Below, in pieces: positions 45,414 through 57,804 of a DNA stretch of 64,000 nt; position 1 is the stretch's first letter; each line of letters begins with the position of its first letter. Under the pieces are notes generated by a model that saw nothing but the letters and a program-made list of their open reading frames with translations, had not been told where the DNA came from and did no database searches. The translations under genes were made by a program, and so were the position numbers. Origin of the DNA: Bugula neritina (lineage: Eukaryota > Bryozoa > Gymnolaemata > Cheilostomatida > Bugulidae); the NCBI GenBank assembly GCA_964035545.1, contig OZ037766.1, positions 15,578,722 through 15,642,721 of the forward strand, given 5' to 3'.

Positions 45414-48400
45414 ATGATGAAGCCAGTTGACTTGACTTTTGGATCTTTGATTGAATATCTGTCAAAAAAATTTAATTTTAATTTCAACAGGAACCATTAT
45501 TTAACAATCTCAAGCTTGCCTATTTGCATAGTACTTTGGTTACTTCGAAAATATAGAAATAAGCGGAGAAAGCAATCTCTAGACTGCTTACGAGATGAAT
45601 TCAGTTCTAAACTTTATTCTCAACGGGTGCAAGTTCAAACTGTGTGTCAGTTGAAGGTTTGTTTATTTTATACCAAAGTTGATATACTATTATATTGAAA
45701 TAGATTTTGATTTGATATTTTCTTGCTTTTACACATATGCACTAATTTTAGAAAACAGCAGCATAATTTAGTTTTTATTTGCTATTTTACATGGTTTAGA
45801 TAGTTTATGAAAGAACTCATATAGTAACAGTCAAAGTATTTACTCAGACGAATGTAAAGTTTTAGTCCAATGTTGCTGTTTCAGATTTCAGAAGAAAGAG
45901 CTAAAGAAATAACTTCACTTTCATTCACAGAGTTACAATCAAAGCTACAGAAACGAGAACTTTTTTGCATTGAAGTCTTATATGCCTATCAGAGAGTTGC
46001 TTTCACTGAAAATGTACAGCTGAATTTTATCGTTCAGCCAGTCTTGGAGGCCGAGGTAAAAATTCTATTCAATGTGCCTATTTTTTGCCTATAGTAGCCA
46101 TGTTTATCAAAAATATTATAATGCTACTAAATAGTTATTTCTGTTTCATGTCTAGGAAATAGCCCGAAGACTGGATGGATTACCAGCTAGTGAAAAAGAC
46201 AAGTTACCCTTGTTTGGCATTCCATTTTCTCTAAAAGAAAATTTCAGGATTTCTGGCTATCAATGTACTGCAGGTGCATCTAAGCTGATAAGCAATTTGA
46301 GTGCTGATACATGCTCATCTGTGCAAGTATGTTTAGTTTTACCAATGTTGGTTTTCAACTGTAAGAGTAAATTTTAATTATATTTTCTTTGCAAATATAA
46401 TTACTTTTAGATTTTGAGAAAAAATTATGAGTACCTCGTGCATTATTTATAATAAATCGGAATCGAGTTGCCTTTACAAAAATTATATGAGCATTTTTCT
46501 CGGTTGACTAAAAGCAAATCGCAGAAGAAGCAAAAGAAGCACAAGTACACAACATAATTATCAACTCAGCTATAGTTGTTTTAATCAATAGCCAGCACAT
46601 ACACCTAGTATCTAAAGTTCAAATAAGAAATTATTTATTTGATGTTGATAGATTGCGCTAACTTTAATAATTTTATTGTTATATACATGTCAATTTGCAC
46701 CAATTATTTAATAGATATAAATGTACTAGGGCCTTTAGATCAGCTTACCATTAAATACCAATAAATGAGTAAATGTTTTTTTTGTTAGCATTATTATATT
46801 ATAGTTTTTATTACAGTTTTAGTAACAAAAATATTATTGTTGAATATGTTTAATTTCCAGCCGTTATTTTGGTTTGTATTAGACCTTTGAAACTGATACT
46901 TGTTTGTTTTGATGTATTTCTTATCTTCTAGACACTAATAGATGCCGGAGCTGTGCCTTTTATTAAGACTAATCTTCCACAAACAATGATGTCTCTGGGA
47001 GCTCATAACCCCATATACGGCCAAACAAGGAACCCTCTAGATCTGGCACGTTCTCCTGGTGGGTCTTCTGCTGGAGAAGGAGCTGCTGTAGGATCTGGAT
47101 CTTCAATTATTGGACTTGGTTCTGACATAGGTGAATGCATAATTATGCTCATTGCATAAATGTCACATTGATCAGTTGTAAAGCTAACTGCCTCTCACTA
47201 AATGCTTTTAGGCCCAATAATAGATAAAATTCAATGACCTCAATTTTTTAATGTTTTCATAGATTTTGTTTTGGGGCGAAGAGTTGAAATTCTTGAGAGA
47301 ATATAATTTACTTTGCTAATTTTTTTTTATCTAGAACGCAGGCTTTGTCCAATTTCTTCATTACTGCACTTACTTCTCTAAATCATTTAAGTGCAGTAGT
47401 GGAAAAATTTAAATAGTCTGCATTATTTAATATTTTTAGTTGTTTAAATTGAAGTTCAAGCAATAGATTGTGCATAATTTTGTTACTTCTGGGATGTTAT
47501 ATCAATGCTAAAACCTTGATGGCAAAGTTGAACTTCTGTTTTGTGTATGTTGATAACATATTTATATGTGATTTACCACATGCAAGACAAATGTACTTTA
47601 TATTTATGTACCAAAAAGCTAAACAGGTATGATAGTTATTTACAAGAAGTTCATGTTTTGGTTGGTGGTGTATCAAATTTTATTCATGAGTGTTGATTCA
47701 GCTAAAGGGAAATATTTAATGTTATTGCAACTAAATCCTGTTTCAAATTTTATTTTGAAAAATACGAGGTACTTAAGAGTATATATTGCAGTTTTACGTT
47801 TTGTAGAAACACAAAGGCCGTCAATTTCAAATTGCTAAAGAGATCAAACAAGTTATATTCCTGAAAATATTAGCATTTTCTTTTTTCACCACCCTCAAAA
47901 ATGTAGCAAATGGCAGAATTATTTCTTCACCTTTTAAAACATCAAGGCTGGTGAAGCTTATTTGTAGGGAACATCACGAGTTGTTGTGTCTTTATTAGAA
48001 GGAGGGCATTGGAGTCTGATATTATGCTATTCCATCACTTCTTCAGGCACACAAAATAAAGTTGTATCTATGAAAATATAACTAGAGGTGATTACAACTC
48101 GACATGCTTTGCACCATGTAATGCATCAATCGGTTTGCTTTTTTTCATGTATCAATTTTGCTTCTGATTTCAGGTGGCAGCGTTCGTGTGCCAGCAGCCT
48201 GGTGTGGAGTCACTGCATTGAAACCCTCAACCAATCGTTTTTCTACTCGGTTCATGACCAGCATAGGATGTGGACAGACACTAGGTACTTACTTCTCTAC
48301 ATAGTCTGAATCTGTTAAATACATGCTCAGTTGTTGATGCCTAGTTGAATGGAACTTTGCAGATTTTATGGATATATTTTGTTGGTTGCAGTGAGAGGAG

Positions 48401-51400
48401 TTCCAGGGCTGGTGGGCAGAGATGTTACGGCTTTGGTAGAGTTTACTAAAGTTCTGTGCTCTGACTTTCAATATAACAATGACACTGCAGTTCCTAGGGT
48501 TTACTTCAACTCTGAGGTTAGTTCTCCTTCCACAGAGTTTCTTAAATAATGGATAGCTTTATCTCAAGTGAGGATTTACTAAACACAGTATATCCTTTAG
48601 ATCTGTATATGTAATGTATACATCTTATTAAATTCATTCTACTAGATCTGGCTACTGGATATGATGAAATTCTGAGATGGCGAAGCACATATTATCAGTT
48701 TTCACATACAAGAGTTGCTGCATGTGAACGTGTGCATGAATAACTTATAAAATTTTCATGTCTGTGCAACATGTTCGATATCTGTGTATTAATACTGTAA
48801 ACATACTCAATTAGTCTGATGTCTGCAACCTATGTGCACATCTTTGGTTTTTATTTCCAGGAATATCTCTCCACTAAACCGCTGACCATCGGATATTTAT
48901 ATTATTGGCCAATTGTTGAAGTCACCAAATCTGCTAAGAATGCCGTTACTAAAGTAGTTCAAGAGTTATCTTCTCAAGGTCATAAGGTAAGTGACTAGAA
49001 ACTGTCATTCTCAATGTCCCAGTGACACTTCAACAGTTGACACATGTAGAGAAATCACTATTCTCTTATATAGTCGGACTGGTTGGTTTGTGATGGTAAA
49101 GCATAGAGCTGACAAAGTAAGAGTGTCTTCTCAAGTTTCTGTTTTATTAGTTTAGTTTAGATATTAAAATTCTTAGTCAACCATGACATAACTTTGACTT
49201 TTAGCCCCCCTCCCCCCCCCCCCAGTCAACTTTCGGTATCAACTAATCATTGGCTCAGTATTACTGTTGGTTAAATGAAATAAGTCTGATAACTTAATTC
49301 ACTACAAGAGTTCAACAAACCTAAATGTTTATAGCATTTGACATCATAATTTATTGTGCAAATAATTGCATGTATTTCCCATAGTCCTAATAATTATGAA
49401 TAGAGAAGTTGCTGGCAGGGCAAGTTGGTAGCGGGGCAAGTTGGTAGCGGGGCAAGTTGGTAGCGGGCAAGTTGGTAGTGGACGAGTTGGTAGCAATTAG
49501 CAGTAAGGGATTAAACATGAGCTCTTTGCTAAAATATATATTTGTTGACTTATCAGCATACGCTCTTAGCACTTTGCCTAAATATGCTTACAATTAATAA
49601 GCAGCTTTGATACACTACTCTGTATAATGCTTTCTATAAAGTAATACATTTCTTTTAGGTTGTGGAATGGGAGCTACCTCAATCCGAGTGCATTCCTGGC
49701 AAACTTTTGCGTGATATTTTCTTTGCTGACGGCGGGGTTTCAGTTTTTCGACTTCTGTGAGTTGTCTAAAATATCTTGCACTGCCTACCTTGAAACTATC
49801 TGCCAACACATCCTCATTATCAAGTGAAGTATAGTTTTTAGAAGTTTTGTAATCTGTATTTGTAGAGAAAATGATGAGGTCTCTTACACTATAAAAAGAC
49901 TTCTTTCAACATTAGGATGGGTTGGCTGGTTTAAATACTACTTGGCATATACTGTCGGCTGGCTGGTAAGGTTCTAATACAATAAAATATTATCATTCTA
50001 ATTAAATTTAGTACTATCTTATGTCAACATCAAGTAGTGTGACCAGCCATGATGTGCAGTAAACTTGTTGTGCTCATTGTATTGTCATTTAGTGAATAGA
50101 ATATTTATTTGGTATACAATAAACAAAATATCTAATTTGGTATGCAATAAGCAAAATGTTTCATTTGTATAAAAATCTATTTTTTGTATAGCAAAGCCAA
50201 GTAAAACCAGTCTGTGATCTGATACATTTTTTTTTAAAATTGGCTTTCTCTTACTAAACTTTTAGAAAACCATGTGTTCTAAATTCCCATTTGCTATTCA
50301 CATTCTTCTATTGTCATAACATTTTAGTAATAACTCCTGGTGTTGTTCATTGTTTAGAGAATACAGCAAGCCTACAGAATTGGTTCAGTTTTACTCATAA
50401 CTAAACAATGTATTGCATTACACTTTACAATATCACTTTTAATAGCATGTTATTCTGTTCTATGGAAGCTACAAGCTTGACATTCATGTTTAAGTAGACT
50501 TGGTATGGTATGTGTGTGACATAACAATACTTTGCTGATTTATTTTGAATAGCTACCTAGTTGGTTCACAGAAAAGCATTTGGTTGGTATTGTTGGAGTT
50601 GAAAATGTCAATAAATGGTTTCAACTGACAGATACTGTGGAGGTTAGTGTAAGATATGTTAGATTATATTATTAATTGAGGGTGTTCATTGTATTCTATT
50701 AATTACTATTAAATTTTTAATTTAGTGTTGCATGACAAGACTTAGTTTTTACCATGCAATATGATTTGTTTTTGTCGGGCACAGGTATGTGCTACTTCTT
50801 CAGGTCTGATTGGCTGGACATAAGGGAGTTTTCTTCTTTCTTGCATCTTTCTCATTTTTTATGTTGAATATGTAAATAAGTATTACAGAATGCAGTTTTT
50901 AGTAAGCAACAGATTCTTTGAAAAACAGATTTAGTAAGAGAAGCACATTGCTGTCGGTCTCTTAGACAAAGAAAAATTTAATATTTAATAATAAATTAGT
51001 TGGTGTTATTTCTAATGCAGAAGTACAGGCAGATGTGGGTACAGGATTGGAGGGATAAGGGTATAGATGTGCTAATTACTCCAGCAGTTCCCGTTCCTGC
51101 TGAGTTTATTGACCAAGAAGAAGGTTGCATGTCAGGTACCTATATCTTCATTTTACTTAGACTAGTTGGTAAATCCATCCTTCATTCAAAGTAAACTATG
51201 TTAGCATGGGCAATTGGAAATTTGCTAATATATAATTTATTTTTTTATAAATGTGTTATTACGTTTTTAATATAAATTTAAATATATGTTAGCAAATATT
51301 CTACTTTTTGATAGCAAATATATTTATAGATCGTTTGTTTGTAAAATGGCTATCCTATTGCTGCTCTTCGGTTAATACGATATACTAACATAAGCAGGGA

Positions 51401-52663
51401 AAACATGTTGAATGAAACCAATCTGGGTGTTGATATTTTTTTTAAAGTAAACACTATCACTTGTATCAAAGTTAATTATAAACTATAACAAGGAAATACT
51501 CTTAACTAGTATAGACGACTGCAGTTGATGTATACATTTTTATTTTATTTTCACTAAATTTATTTAATAGAATGGGGGTAGAAAAAGTTGTTTGCAAGTT
51601 CATAATTTTCAATTCTTATCAGGGTCAAAAGCTTATTTAGAAAATAAATCATTTTAAATACTCATATTAAAGACACTTTTCTACTATGGTCAACCGTGAT
51701 TTCCTGCTTTACAATCCCCCCTATTCTACTCTAATCTGCTTCCAATTATATAGTTACAAATTAAGCTAGATTCTTGTCAACTCAGTATGGTGACAGTTAG
51801 AGTAGCATCAACAAAAATTAGTTTAATCTGCTTGGATGCACTTTAACCTAATTTAAGGTTTCAATTAGTCCATTCATTTTAAGTTGATTTACTCAATTGT
51901 TTTTTTATTTTCTGTGAGATTTTGCTCTATTCTGTTTATCGAATAGCATGTTTTCTGACTACAACAGGTTCAGGTTCTTATAGTTATTTGCTGAACATGA
52001 TAAACTTTCCAGCTGGAGTTGTTCCAGTGGGTAAAATATCTCCTGAAGAGGAAGTTAATGATTTCAAATGTTATCCTGATCATAATCAAGTTCATAAATG
52101 TCTTAAAAAGGTAATTCTAAACCAATTAATATATATGTAAAAGCTAAAAGGATTTTTTTCTAAAGACATCTGTTTCAGTATTCAGCCAATTAATCATAAC
52201 TATTTTTAAAAATTTGCATCAGAAATGACCATATCATAAATATTTTTTATTCTGACTTCCATCTTGGATTTAGCTTTAGAAACTAAAGGTAAAACAGGTA
52301 CCACCTGTGCCAAATATTGTTTTTGTGGTTTGGCTACTATTTAAATACCACGAAATTATTGACTAAATATTTACATAATTTTTAAATGCAATGTGTTTGC
52401 CAACATCTATGTGCAAAGTTATGTTGTCTTCCTCATGCCTATTGCAGTTATATATTTTGTTAATAAAATATGCCAATACATTTGTCACAGCAATTATCTT
52501 CTCTTTAGCAACATTTACTGCCAGATAAGACAACTTCACATTCTTATTATTTCAGAGTATCAAAGGAAGCACTGGTCTACCACTAAGTGTACAGTGTGTA
52601 GCTCTGCCTTACAGAGAAGAGATGTGTCTTAGAGTTATGAATCTCATCTCTAAACTCCAATAA
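45414..52663 (+). CDS. FAAH: FAAH-A: fatty-acid amide hydrolase (amidase signature family), complete, 13 exons
   Basis: Exons 45414-45656, 45885-46055, 46156-46326, 46932-47130, 48174-48284, 48392-48516, 48861-48986, 49659-49756, 49866-49965, 50553-50642, 51021-51135, 51968-52110 and 52556-52663 give 599 aa, close to the 579 of mammalian FAAH, with every phase consistent. A hydrophobic membrane anchor lies at about 30-45 (LTISSLPICIVLWLL) with basic residues after it. Catalytic Lys165 is in PFSLKENF, Ser240 in PGGSSAGEG, and nucleophile Ser264 in GSDIGGSVRVP. The spacings (75 and 24) equal those of the mammalian triad 142-217-241. FPAGVVPV and GLPLSVQCVALPY form the C-terminal part. It hydrolyses fatty-acid amides such as N-acylethanolamines at internal membranes (family knowledge). 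AATAAA signals lie at 52933 and 53173. Exons 2 and 4 are unusually similar to FAAH-B. The first of two adjacent ATGs is taken as the start. Confidence 0.93.
49204..49223. repeat. Poly-C tract in FAAH-A intron 7
   Basis: Nearly uninterrupted run of C with one T; stands out in this AT-rich DNA. Confidence 0.85.
49413..49495. repeat. Minisatellite in FAAH-A intron 7
   Basis: Five copies of about 16 bp, GCAAGTTGGTAGCGGG with single-base length and sequence variants, ending in a degenerate GACGAGTTGGTAGC. Confidence 0.88.
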
Positions 52664-54256
52664 TAGGTACCAGTTTGCTATGAAATGATTTCTGTCGTCT
52701 GCAATTAATTCTACATAATATAGTCAGCTGAGTTTTTAACCTTTATCATACCGTTGAGGTTTGTTGCTCTCTAAGAAAACAAATTTTTGTTTGTTTTTAT
52801 CTTTGTTTCAAAACCTTTTCTTATTAAACCTATTTAAAAGCTTGTTCATGCAGAAATTTTAACTGAAATTTATGTTAATTTATGCTGGAGTACAATCTAG
52901 ATTTTCTTGAAATTTTATTATTTACACCTAAGAATAAACTGTGCCAAAAGTTAGACACATCATACTAATGTACTTAGAAGTGAAGTTGCAGTAATGAATT
53001 TACAATTTTGCATTTAAGATGCCAGTTAATTGCTTGTTTTACTAAATGTATTTTCATTACAATATTTTTTGCTAAATTCGAGGCAAATATTTCTGCAATT
53101 GTTGCATTAGCTGTACATTATTGTTAGCTCCATTAGTTGTTTTGTTTAATTATATATTCCATTTTGTAACCAAATAAACTTTTAGAATAAAAATGATGTT
53201 TTCTATTAAATCTACTGTACTGCAGCCTTTTCATAGAGTTAAAAAGATTTTACTGGGAAGTTGGAAATTTGGGCAAACTTAAAAAGATTTAACGTTAGTG
53301 TTTCTTAAGAACGCTACTAAGAGAAGGTCAAGTTAATCACTGATATGCTTATAGCATCCTCTGCTCAACCTGCTAACACATGACAATAAACTTTCTAATT
53401 ATAACTCATCACATCATCCATTAGGTTGTAACTTTCTCTGAAATAGTTAACCTGGAATAAAACATTTAATTTTATGCATGTTATAGTCTGTGTTATGAGA
53501 AAAACAGCATTTAGCAGGCGTGTAGTTTTTAGTGTATTCCGAATGGGGAAAAAATTATTCAACAAGAGCTGCTAAAATAATAAACATTTACTGTTAATTG
53601 AAATTTTTAACCAGATAAAATGTAAATGACTAGGTGATTAGGTTCCAAAATGCATGTATAATTATTTAAAATTTGCCTGTTAGTGCATGGGATCAATGGA
53701 CCTCAACTTCACACTGTTAAACAAATTGGTGCAAGATTATCATAGTTATGACTTATGAAAGTTATTACATGATAATGTTCATAATTGCGACAGTCCATCA
53801 TACTTGGGCCATGTTAATCCTTAGCTTTAAATAGCAATATTATAATATGTTTTGAATCCCAGCCACCCTATTAAAACATGGCGGTGATTGGTGAACAGCA
53901 TGAAGTATGTTTTTAATTGACATTTCCAACAACTATCTCGATCTCTTTTTGCAATCCCTCTATAGAGTTCGGATAGAGTATGATGTACTCTTGCAAGTTA
54001 ATAAGTGGCTCCAGAATCCAATGACCTGCATGTTATGTGGTCACACTGTTGACATCGGAAGTCGTCATTCACCTGAGTGTCTGTTGAGCTGAGCCTAACC
54101 TTTCGTCCTGCTCCCAGCTCGTCTCTATCATTGCTAAGTGTAATTATTTAGTCACGTGCCGTATGCATTGGTTAGATTCAGCGTTCAGCTATTAGTAGTA
54201 TGCGATAGAGATCATCAAGCTGTGGTAACTCTAATATAAATAGAATATAATACTAG
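52664..54256. other. FAAH-A 3'UTR and intergenic region
   Basis: Poly(A) signals at 52933 and 53173. Beyond about 53200 nothing is recognised except a short open stretch at 53960-54092 (listed separately). Confidence 0.4.
53907..54092 (+). other. Short open stretch with a C2HC-like motif, possible exon
   Basis: The frame ends in CMLCGHTVDIGSRHSPEC followed by LLS and a stop, giving C-x2-C-x9-H-x3-C spacing as in small zinc-binding motifs. A polypyrimidine stretch ending in CTCTATAG precedes it at about 53965. The base composition is richer in GC than the surroundings. No partner exon in the right phase was found, and the family is not recognised. It could be the last exon of an unknown gene or a fragment of a transposon protein. 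Confidence 0.25.
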
Positions 54257-54766
54257 TGTAACGTCTACCCCAGTTTATTGATAACAGGTTGCACTGCTGG
54301 TGTTTTGTTGATATTTATTTAACTGGTAACCAACGTGAAACTACAATAACACAATAATACGATTTAATAATAAAGACATTATTGAAAGAAAAATGAAACA
54401 TACAAAAATTACAAAATTGTTGCAAAACAATGTTTAACATACCTCTATTACCCTTCCTGGGGAGAGTTAGAATTAAGTATATAAAATTGTGATGGTGAAA
54501 GTTTAATCAAATGAAGAGTGACTAGTTAGAACTGCAACAGTCAGTAGAGAAATGAAGGCATAAAACACTTTAGCTATTATAACTTTGCTACAAGCTATAA
54601 AAAGCTGACAGCTATTCTGTTAGCAAAATCATTGCATTGTAATAATGAAAACAAAGCTATTTGTGGTTTACGAAAAAGCTGTGGCTATGTGAGTAGCTAA
54701 GTGAATATAAGGGTGAATGGTATGCAGTAGTGAGTACTATAATAAAAAAATGATCAAAATGCTACA
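54257..54766 (-). repeat. 3' LTR of the BEL/Pao element
   Basis: 510 bp; no difference from 58487-58996 seen on reading the two side by side. Confidence 0.95.
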
Positions 54767-54776
54767 CTCCCACCTA
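54767..54776 (-). promoter_or_regulatory. Polypurine tract
   Basis: TAGGTGGGAG on the minus strand, directly before the 3' LTR; the expected plus-strand primer position for a minus-oriented element. Confidence 0.7.
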
Positions 54777-54799
54777 AAATTTAGGATGAAATTTTACTT

Positions 54800-56206
54800 T
54801 GTGCTTTTACTAAAACTACTAATTTACTCAATGGCCTGACGAGCCTTCACTTTGGGGTATCTATGTACTGTTAGTAGCAGCCTCATGGATCTCACTACTC
54901 ATTTCAAAACGTTAGACTTGGCATTGACTAGTCAGAAACCATGAGATCAATTGTGATCTAGTGTAAATCCTAGACCTTGGTGAGCAGGAAGTGAGTGATG
55001 ATGGCTAATTAGTAGCGCGGTCATATGTGCAGATTAGGGTAAGATGATAGGGTGCTTCTTATCATGTGACAGGGTGATACATTCTTGAAGTCTCCCACCA
55101 ATACGATTTAGAGCTTTTGAGTCTAATAATAGATCTAGCGTTGTCAGGCAACTAGATTTTTTTTTCGGAGTCTGAGATGCCTTGAGCACGGTAATCTCAT
55201 TTAAAAAATACGCTGCATGTATGAGTTGAAGGATAGTTTGTTTGGCATTTTGAAAATTGAACGGGGCATTTTTGCTTAAGTGCTTTTGAAATGTGGCAGT
55301 TGCCCTGACTGCTCTGTTTTAGTCAGAGAACTTTTCCAAGCATCCATCGAGTGAAAAGTGAACTGTTTGTGAGATGAATGACAATGATGACTGTTTTACC
55401 TCCACATGTTTAGAGTTTATGTACACCAATGGCTGTGTGGGTAAGATATTAGGTTCGGTCCTGGGAAATTGTTTCTACTCTCTTTGCAACACATGTGTGA
55501 AAACGATCAGCAGGATTACTTTTATGGTCAAGAACAACAGTGGAGTCAGAATAGAAGTATGTGCTGATGTTTGAAATGTCAAGTTCTTTGATATATTTTG
55601 TGACCGATCTGACAGCACTTGCTGCTGCCTGAAGTTTGAGTCATGAAACTTGTCTCATTGGTGCGACTTGGGCTTTACCTGAAAGCAGTGCAACATGCAC
55701 TCGCCTTGCCGAGTTAACTAGTCGAAGGTATGTGCAGTGATCATAGCCCACTGTACTGGCGTCAGCAAAAGTGTGGTTAAGCAGTTTCCTATGAATCAAA
55801 GTCATGAGGAGTGAGACATCGAGGTATGGTGATATGATTGACAGGCGTCAAGTCTGATTTCCAAGCAGACCATCTGAGTCTGTGAGTGATGCATTCTAAT
55901 CAAGGTTATTAGAACACGTCTTTTGTAAAATAGTTTTGCCCTAGAGAACAAAGGGAGCTATCAGACATCGGGGTTCAAAAACTAAGGCTACTGTGGATAG
56001 GACACCTTTCCTAGTGTCCGGTTTGATAATGGGCGATATTGGAATGTGAATTGATCTTGCGCAGTATCCCATAGGGCACGAAGTGATAGTTCTTGAAGTA
56101 ATGAATCAAAGGTGAGATCTAGGGTGTCAAGTGTGTTTGCACACTCACTCCTGGGTAACTGTGATATGACAGACTTACTGTTAGAGGCTATTTTGTGGAG
56201 CCACAA
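54800..56206 (-). pseudogene. BEL/Pao pol remnants: RT end, RNase H, integrase N-terminus
   Basis: Read on the minus strand. At 56206-55900: LHKIASNSKSVISQLP, then (frameshifted) RKGVLSTVALVFEP, IAPFVL, a stop, GKTILQ; this is the C-terminal RT/connection part. At about 55760-55440: YLRLVNSARRVHVALL, KAQVAPMRQVS, a stop, and FYSDSTVVLDH with the RNase H Asp, then RFHTCVAKRVE. At about 55330-54800: LNRIGGRLQE, KHPIILP, a stop, and SHHHSLPAHQG, the zinc-binding start of integrase. Protease, the RT polymerase core and the integrase catalytic core are missing altogether, and stops and frameshifts break what remains. The element cannot supply its own enzymes. Confidence 0.88.
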
Positions 56207-56307
56207 TTGACTGGTTTGACAAATGGACTAAGTTTGTTTGGTGAGGGTGATTTGGGTTGTTTATCTGATGCGTTTTGTTGAGAGCTTTGTCTTTCTGGGT
56301 TTTATCG

Positions 56308-57804
56308 TTAATCTGGTTTTATGGTGGGTTGCTTGTTTGAATCATTAGATTTCGTTACGTTTCTGGGATATTTACGCATTTTGTGAAGAGAAGTTGGGTG
56401 CCTTTCTTTGCAGATATTGCAAACAGCAGGAGATCCACATCCCTTGGCAATGTGGTTATCATCTAAACAGGCATAGCAAAGGCGTTTGTCTCTTATGAAC
56501 TCATGAACTTCTGAAAATGGCAGGAGGTTTAGCTTGCCACAAACAGCAGTTTTGTGATTGTCCATTTTGCAAAATATACATGCATGAATGTGTGTTTTGG
56601 ATTGCTGTGGAGTGACTTCAGTTTTCTGTGTAGCAAATGTTCTCTTTGATATCACAGGTTTTTTAATGATGTCTTGGGTTTTTGTCTTTGCTTGCGTGTT
56701 TGACTCATGGAGAACTTTTGACATGTTGAAAGCCTCATTGAAAGCCATCTTCAACTTCTGGTATTTCTGTGTATTGCTCAAAAACATGGGCGGTTCTAAT
56801 GGACGTTGCCTAACTAGGTTGATACTTTCAGCGTAATCATCAGGTGTGAAGGCAGGTTGCCGTTGGTGACTGGAGGTAGTGATGGGGCTTTGATAAGCAG
56901 GCTGGAGAACATTCCTTGAACTTTTGGTAGACTGTACAAAAGGATTTGTGGATGGTGGAGGCGTCATGAACTGTAAGAAAGGGTTTGTAGATGCTACAGG
57001 TGCCAATGGAATAATGTGAGGTTGTATTATGTTTTGTTCTGGAGGCTGAGGTTTGTAAATTATTGGTTGAGGTGGAGCAGCTGGTATAATAGACAGTGAT
57101 TGGTTTAGAAGAGGACAGGAGCTATCTTTCTCTTCCTCTTCTTCAATGGCTTGGGCTATGACTTGCTCTTCAGCCTGCGCTGCGTCTATTTCAGCCTGGA
57201 GCTGTTGCTGTTTGATAGCGTTTGCAAGTTGACTTGCTTGCTGTTGTAACTCATAAATTAATTGTGCAGATTCTAATTTCTTTCTTAGTGCGGCTGCTTT
57301 AGCTTTAGATTTTACCTGCATTAATCTTAGCTGTGACTGTGAGCTAGCACGAGATGAGTGACTGGATGAAGCCGATTTTGAACTAACAAAGTGACTAGCA
57401 GATCCTAAGATCTCGAAGCGCTGATTTTCTTGTGCTGGCTCGAAGCCAGCAGCTTTTGTTTTAGTTGAAAGTTTACTCATTCGATCTATGGCATCACCAA
57501 TCAATGTTTCACAATCGGAATGCAATCTATCCATTTGATTTCGGACTCGAAGATCTGGCTCATGGTCTCCTAGCATCTGGCGCCACTCATCATAGGTTCC
57601 CTCTAAGTTGTGTTTAACTTGAGATAGTTGGTTTTTATAACTTTCCAATGAGTCGTACGAAATATCCTGTTTTGATGCAAAGTGTGAAAATATAGCTTCG
57701 TGTAACTCAGCACAGTTTTTGATTTCATTGTCTAGCTGTGCAGCTTTCTGAATAATTTTTGTTCTTGAAAATATATGGGGTTTTGAGGTGTTTGATTTAG
57801 ACAT
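56308..57804 (-). CDS. BEL/Pao Gag, open but internally shortened, 498 aa
   Basis: Starts at the ATG at 57804-57802 and stays open to a stop at 56308. Residues 1-120 are a helical leader. A Ser-rich stretch (SSSHSSRASSQSQ) and a Gln/Ala/Glu-rich coiled coil follow at about 145-225, then a Pro-rich region. LEPPMFLSNTQKYQKLKMAF at about 338-357 is the start of the DUF1759-type capsid region, but the rest of that domain is absent and the sequence jumps to a Lys/Thr-rich stretch. CCHC-type knuckles follow: CIFCKMDNHKTAVC, CYACLDDNHIAKGC and CNICKERHPTSLH. Gag packages the element's RNA into cytoplasmic particles. An open gag beside a ruined pol suggests it moved with enzymes made elsewhere. Confidence 0.88.
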   Translation of the reverse strand: MSKSNTSKPHIFSRTKIIQKAAQLDNEIKNCAELHEAIFSHFASKQDISYDSLESYKNQLSQVKHNLEGTYDEWRQMLGDHEPDLRVRNQMDRLHSDCETLIGDAIDRMSKLSTKTKAAGFEPAQENQRFEILGSASHFVSSKSASSSHSSRASSQSQLRLMQVKSKAKAAALRKKLESAQLIYELQQQASQLANAIKQQQLQAEIDAAQAEEQVIAQAIEEEEEKDSSCPLLNQSLSIIPAAPPQPIIYKPQPPEQNIIQPHIIPLAPVASTNPFLQFMTPPPSTNPFVQSTKSSRNVLQPAYQSPITTSSHQRQPAFTPDDYAESINLVRQRPLEPPMFLSNTQKYQKLKMAFNEAFNMSKVLHESNTQAKTKTQDIIKKPVISKRTFATQKTEVTPQQSKTHIHACIFCKMDNHKTAVCGKLNLLPFSEVHEFIRDKRLCYACLDDNHIAKGCGSPAVCNICKERHPTSLHKMRKYPRNVTKSNDSNKQPTIKPD

